Assembly (NCBI GenBank): GCA_021635425.1
Contig: JAJWOJ010000085.1
Span: 1-7,848 of the forward strand
Reading direction: 5' to 3'
Origin: Clostridiales bacterium
Lineage (GTDB): Bacteria > Bacillota > Clostridia > Christensenellales > Borkfalkiaceae
Length of the DNA: 7,848 bases
In this document: positions 5,969 to 7,848 of the stretch, piece after piece
How positions within the stretch are numbered: position 1 is the stretch's first letter
Layout of the letters: each line of letters begins with the position of its first letter
Notes under the pieces: generated by a model
The model's input: the letters and a program-made list of their open reading frames with translations, nothing else
Database searches by the model: none
What the model was told of the DNA's origin: nothing
Program-made: the position numbers and the translations under genes

Positions 5969-7848
5969 ATGAAAAAGACACTCAAAGTAATTTTAACGCT
6001 GCTTACGATAACCGTACTTGCGTTTTGCTTTTGTTCGTGCGAGGATAGCGCAGATACAAACGGCAAAACATACACGATAACCGTAGTAAACGGTACGGGC
6101 GGCGGAAGTTACGAGCAGGGAGCAAGCGTAACCGTCACGGCAGAAACTAAAGACGGCAAAACTTTCGCTTCCTGGAACGAAGGCAAAACGGTGGTTTCAA
6201 CCGAAAATCCGTATACGTTCAAAGCGGAAAAGGATATCACGCTTACCGCTGTTTATTCCGAAGAAAAGTGTACGGTAACCGTTGAAAACGGCACCGGGTC
6301 GGGAGAATTTGTAAAAGGCGCAACGGCAACCGTCTCTGCAAACGATGTGCAGGGCAAGCGTTTTAGCTGTTGGAAAGTGAACGGCGAAGTCGTCTCGACG
6401 GATAAAGAATATTCGTTTAAAGTCGATTCCGATATTACCCTGGTTGCAGAATACGTAAACGTATATACGGTAACCGTAACAGGCGGCACGGGAAGCGGCG
6501 AATATGCCGAAGGAACGGAAGTAACCGTTATTGCCGATGCGGTTGAGGGAAAACGTTTTGTTTGTTGGAAGAACGGAGTTATTACTCTCGGAGAGGAAGC
6601 GACGTACACTTTCAAAGTAACCAAAGACATAACCGTTACGGCAGAATACGTAAACGTATATACGGTAACCGTAACGGGCGGAACGGGTAGCGGAGAGTAC
6701 GCCGAAGGAGCGGAAGTTACCATTACGGCAGCCGTCGAAACGGGCAAATTGTTTGTAAAGTGGATTGACGGAACGGGTGCAACGATTTCGGAAAGTGCGA
6801 CGTATAAATTTACGGTAACTGCAAACGTTGAATACGCCGCTGTATTTGAGAACATCGAAAACTTTGAACTTGCGATAGACAAAAACGAACTTTTTGAAAA
6901 AGGTTCGAGCGAGTTCGATTACGAGGATAACGGCGATTTCCGTATTTCGAACGCGAATTTGCTTACGGCAAACGTTCTCGGCGAATATGATGATGTTGAA
7001 GTGAGTTTTGTGTTGTATGGCGCAGATAACTGGGGCAATCCGAGCGGCAATTTCAGAGTTTATGTAGGCGACTATTGTTTTTATTACAGAGTATCCTATA
7101 AATGGTTTATTCTTCTCGGCACGGGTGAAGACGAAAACAACAACGACGTTTCCGCGACTATGGAATATACGGGCAAAATTAAATTCAGAATGGCTTATTC
7201 GGACGGAATAATTTCGCTTTATTATGCGAAATGCGCTGACGGCGTGTTCGGGGAAGAAACTTTGCTTCGTTCCGTAACGTATACGGAAAAGAATGTAAAG
7301 GTTAAAATCAGTTCTTACGCAAGTTGCGTAAAAATATCCGATTTCATGGTTAAATACGCAAAACCCGAATCGGAAGTGAAAAAATACAACGTAACCGTAG
7401 AAGGCGGCGCGGGTAGCGGTTTATATAAAGAAACAACAAAGGTGACCGTAGCCGCAACGGGCGATTCGGATAAGGTTTTTGTTAAGTGGGTAGATGAAGA
7501 CGGCAATTTTGTTTCCGCCGATGAGGAATACACTTTTATACCGTTTGCCGACGTCACATTAACTGCTGTTTACGACAATCTTATCGAACTTACAAGAAAG
7601 TATAATGACCTCGATGATTTATGCACGACGGACGCGCATATAAAAGTCGAGGATGGCGCATACGTCATCAATTCGGACGTACTTACGCAGATAACTCTTC
7701 CCGAAACTTACGATAATTTCGAAATGACATTCGATATGTTCGGCATGAATAACTATGGCGATCCGAGCGGTAATTTCAGAATCTATATCGGCGAAACGTA
7801 CAGCTTTTACTTCAGAGCGCCCTATCATTTCTTAGGTTTGCTCGGCAG
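5969..7848 (+). CDS. Lipoprotein with alternating InlB-type B-repeats and ConA-like modules (3' end outside window)
   Basis: This frame is open from the ATG to the window edge, giving 626 codons plus two bases; the C-terminus is missing. Residues 1-24 are a lipoprotein signal peptide: MKK, a hydrophobic core, then Phe21-Cys-Ser-Cys24. Cys24 is the likely lipidated residue; Phe at -3 is atypical but tolerated. Four repeats of 62-63 residues follow (35-96, 101-162, 166-227, 231-293). Each has the form Y-x-V-T-V-x-x-G-T-G-x-G-x-Y-x-x-G-x-x-V-T-V, then a K-x-F-x-x-W turn and a closing strand such as D-I-T-V-T-A-E-Y. This matches the divergent InlB B-repeat family (Pfam Flg_new_2 type). Residues about 294-472 are a concanavalin A-like module, a fifth repeat follows (473-535), then a second similar module begins. 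Probable role: membrane-lipid-anchored adhesion or glycan-binding stalk, made with the upstream surface protein. No catalytic motif is seen, and the ligand is unknown. Confidence 0.85.
   Translation, partial: MKKTLKVILTLLTITVLAFCFCSCEDSADTNGKTYTITVVNGTGGGSYEQGASVTVTAETKDGKTFASWNEGKTVVSTENPYTFKAEKDITLTAVYSEEKCTVTVENGTGSGEFVKGATATVSANDVQGKRFSCWKVNGEVVSTDKEYSFKVDSDITLVAEYVNVYTVTVTGGTGSGEYAEGTEVTVIADAVEGKRFVCWKNGVITLGEEATYTFKVTKDITVTAEYVNVYTVTVTGGTGSGEYAEGAEVTITAAVETGKLFVKWIDGTGATISESATYKFTVTANVEYAAVFENIENFELAIDKNELFEKGSSEFDYEDNGDFRISNANLLTANVLGEYDDVEVSFVLYGADNWGNPSGNFRVYVGDYCFYYRVSYKWFILLGTGEDENNNDVSATMEYTGKIKFRMAYSDGIISLYYAKCADGVFGEETLLRSVTYTEKNVKVKISSYASCVKISDFMVKYAKPESEVKKYNVTVEGGAGSGLYKETTKVTVAATGDSDKVFVKWVDEDGNFVSADEEYTFIPFADVTLTAVYDNLIELTRKYNDLDDLCTTDAHIKVEDGAYVINSDVLTQITLPETYDNFEMTFDMFGMNNYGDPSGNFRIYIGETYSFYFRAPYHFLGLLG
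6071..6847 (+). repeat. Four tandem B-repeats with recent DNA-level similarity
   Basis: The repeat units start at 6071, 6269, 6464 and 6659, with periods of 198, 195 and 195 bases. Units 3 and 4 are the closest pair. The segments at 6446-6529 and 6641-6724 match at 75 of 84 bases, and the first 35 bases are identical. Seven of the nine differences are silent; the two others give Thr to Ala and Val to Ile. This looks like tandem duplication followed by selection on the protein. Unit 1 is the most diverged (GGGSYEQGASVTVTAETKDG). Confidence 0.85.
6659..7848 (+). repeat. B-repeat plus ConA-like superunit, second copy cut by window end
   Basis: One full superunit spans 6659-7384 (726 bases, 242 codons): B-repeat 4 plus a concanavalin A-like module. 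The next begins at 7385 with B-repeat 5 (to 7573) and a second module that runs off the window. The two modules align through GNPSGNFRVYVGDYCFYYR (residues 356-374) and GDPSGNFRIYIGETYSFYFR (from 597), 241 residues apart, and both continue into a similar Y-x-x-x-x-x-L-L-G segment. Further copies may lie beyond the window. Confidence 0.75.

Noticed and set aside
5842..6048. 68-codon + strand frame spanning the gene junction
   Set aside because: It overlaps the anchor-coding end of the first gene and the signal peptide of the second in another frame, and has no family resemblance.
6253..6882. 209-codon open frame on the - strand
   Set aside because: It is the antisense shadow of the B-repeats. 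Its Thr/Val/Ser-rich, internally repeated product follows from the repeated codons of the + strand gene.

Overview
The window holds two large genes on the + strand that look like one secreted, carbohydrate-directed unit. The first (371-5926) is complete. The second (5969 to the window end) is cut off by the window edge, so its C-terminus is not visible. There are no tRNAs, rRNAs, transposases, CRISPR arrays or phage genes. The strong AAGGAG / AAAGGAGG ribosome binding sites, the Gram-positive style signal peptide and lipobox, the moderately AT-rich composition and the many InlB/Listeria-Bacteroides-type repeats suggest an uncultured, gut-type Bacillota. A Clostridia lineage such as Christensenellales would fit, but this is inference from protein style; no taxonomic marker gene is present.

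Layout. Positions 1-370 contain no convincing gene. They hold a short perfect palindrome, a foldable stretch that may be a structured mRNA leader, and the first ribosome binding site. Positions 371-5926 encode an 1851-residue exported protein. Its parts in order are: a signal peptide; two beta-sandwich (carbohydrate-binding-like) modules and a linker module; a right-handed beta-helix of the pectate lyase_3 / GH28 polygalacturonase type; another binding-like module; two concanavalin A-like modules around a small beta-sandwich; six InlB-type repeats; and a C-terminal Gly-Cys-Ser-Gly / membrane helix / Lys-Lys-Lys tail. A 42-base gap with a strong ribosome binding site leads to a lipoprotein gene of at least 626 codons. 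It is made of divergent InlB B-repeats alternating with a concanavalin A-like module, in a roughly 242-residue superunit that starts again before the window ends.

How they may work together (inference). The first protein would be a surface-held enzyme that binds and cuts, or only binds, a pectin-like or other uronic-acid-rich glycan. The second would be a membrane-lipid-anchored, stalk-like repeat protein made from the same mRNA, perhaps a glycan-binding partner. Each appears anchored differently: the first by an unusual C-terminal Cys-plus-helix tail, the second by an N-terminal lipid. The points most worth following up are that tail, the altered GH28 active site, and the superunit repeat of the lipoprotein.
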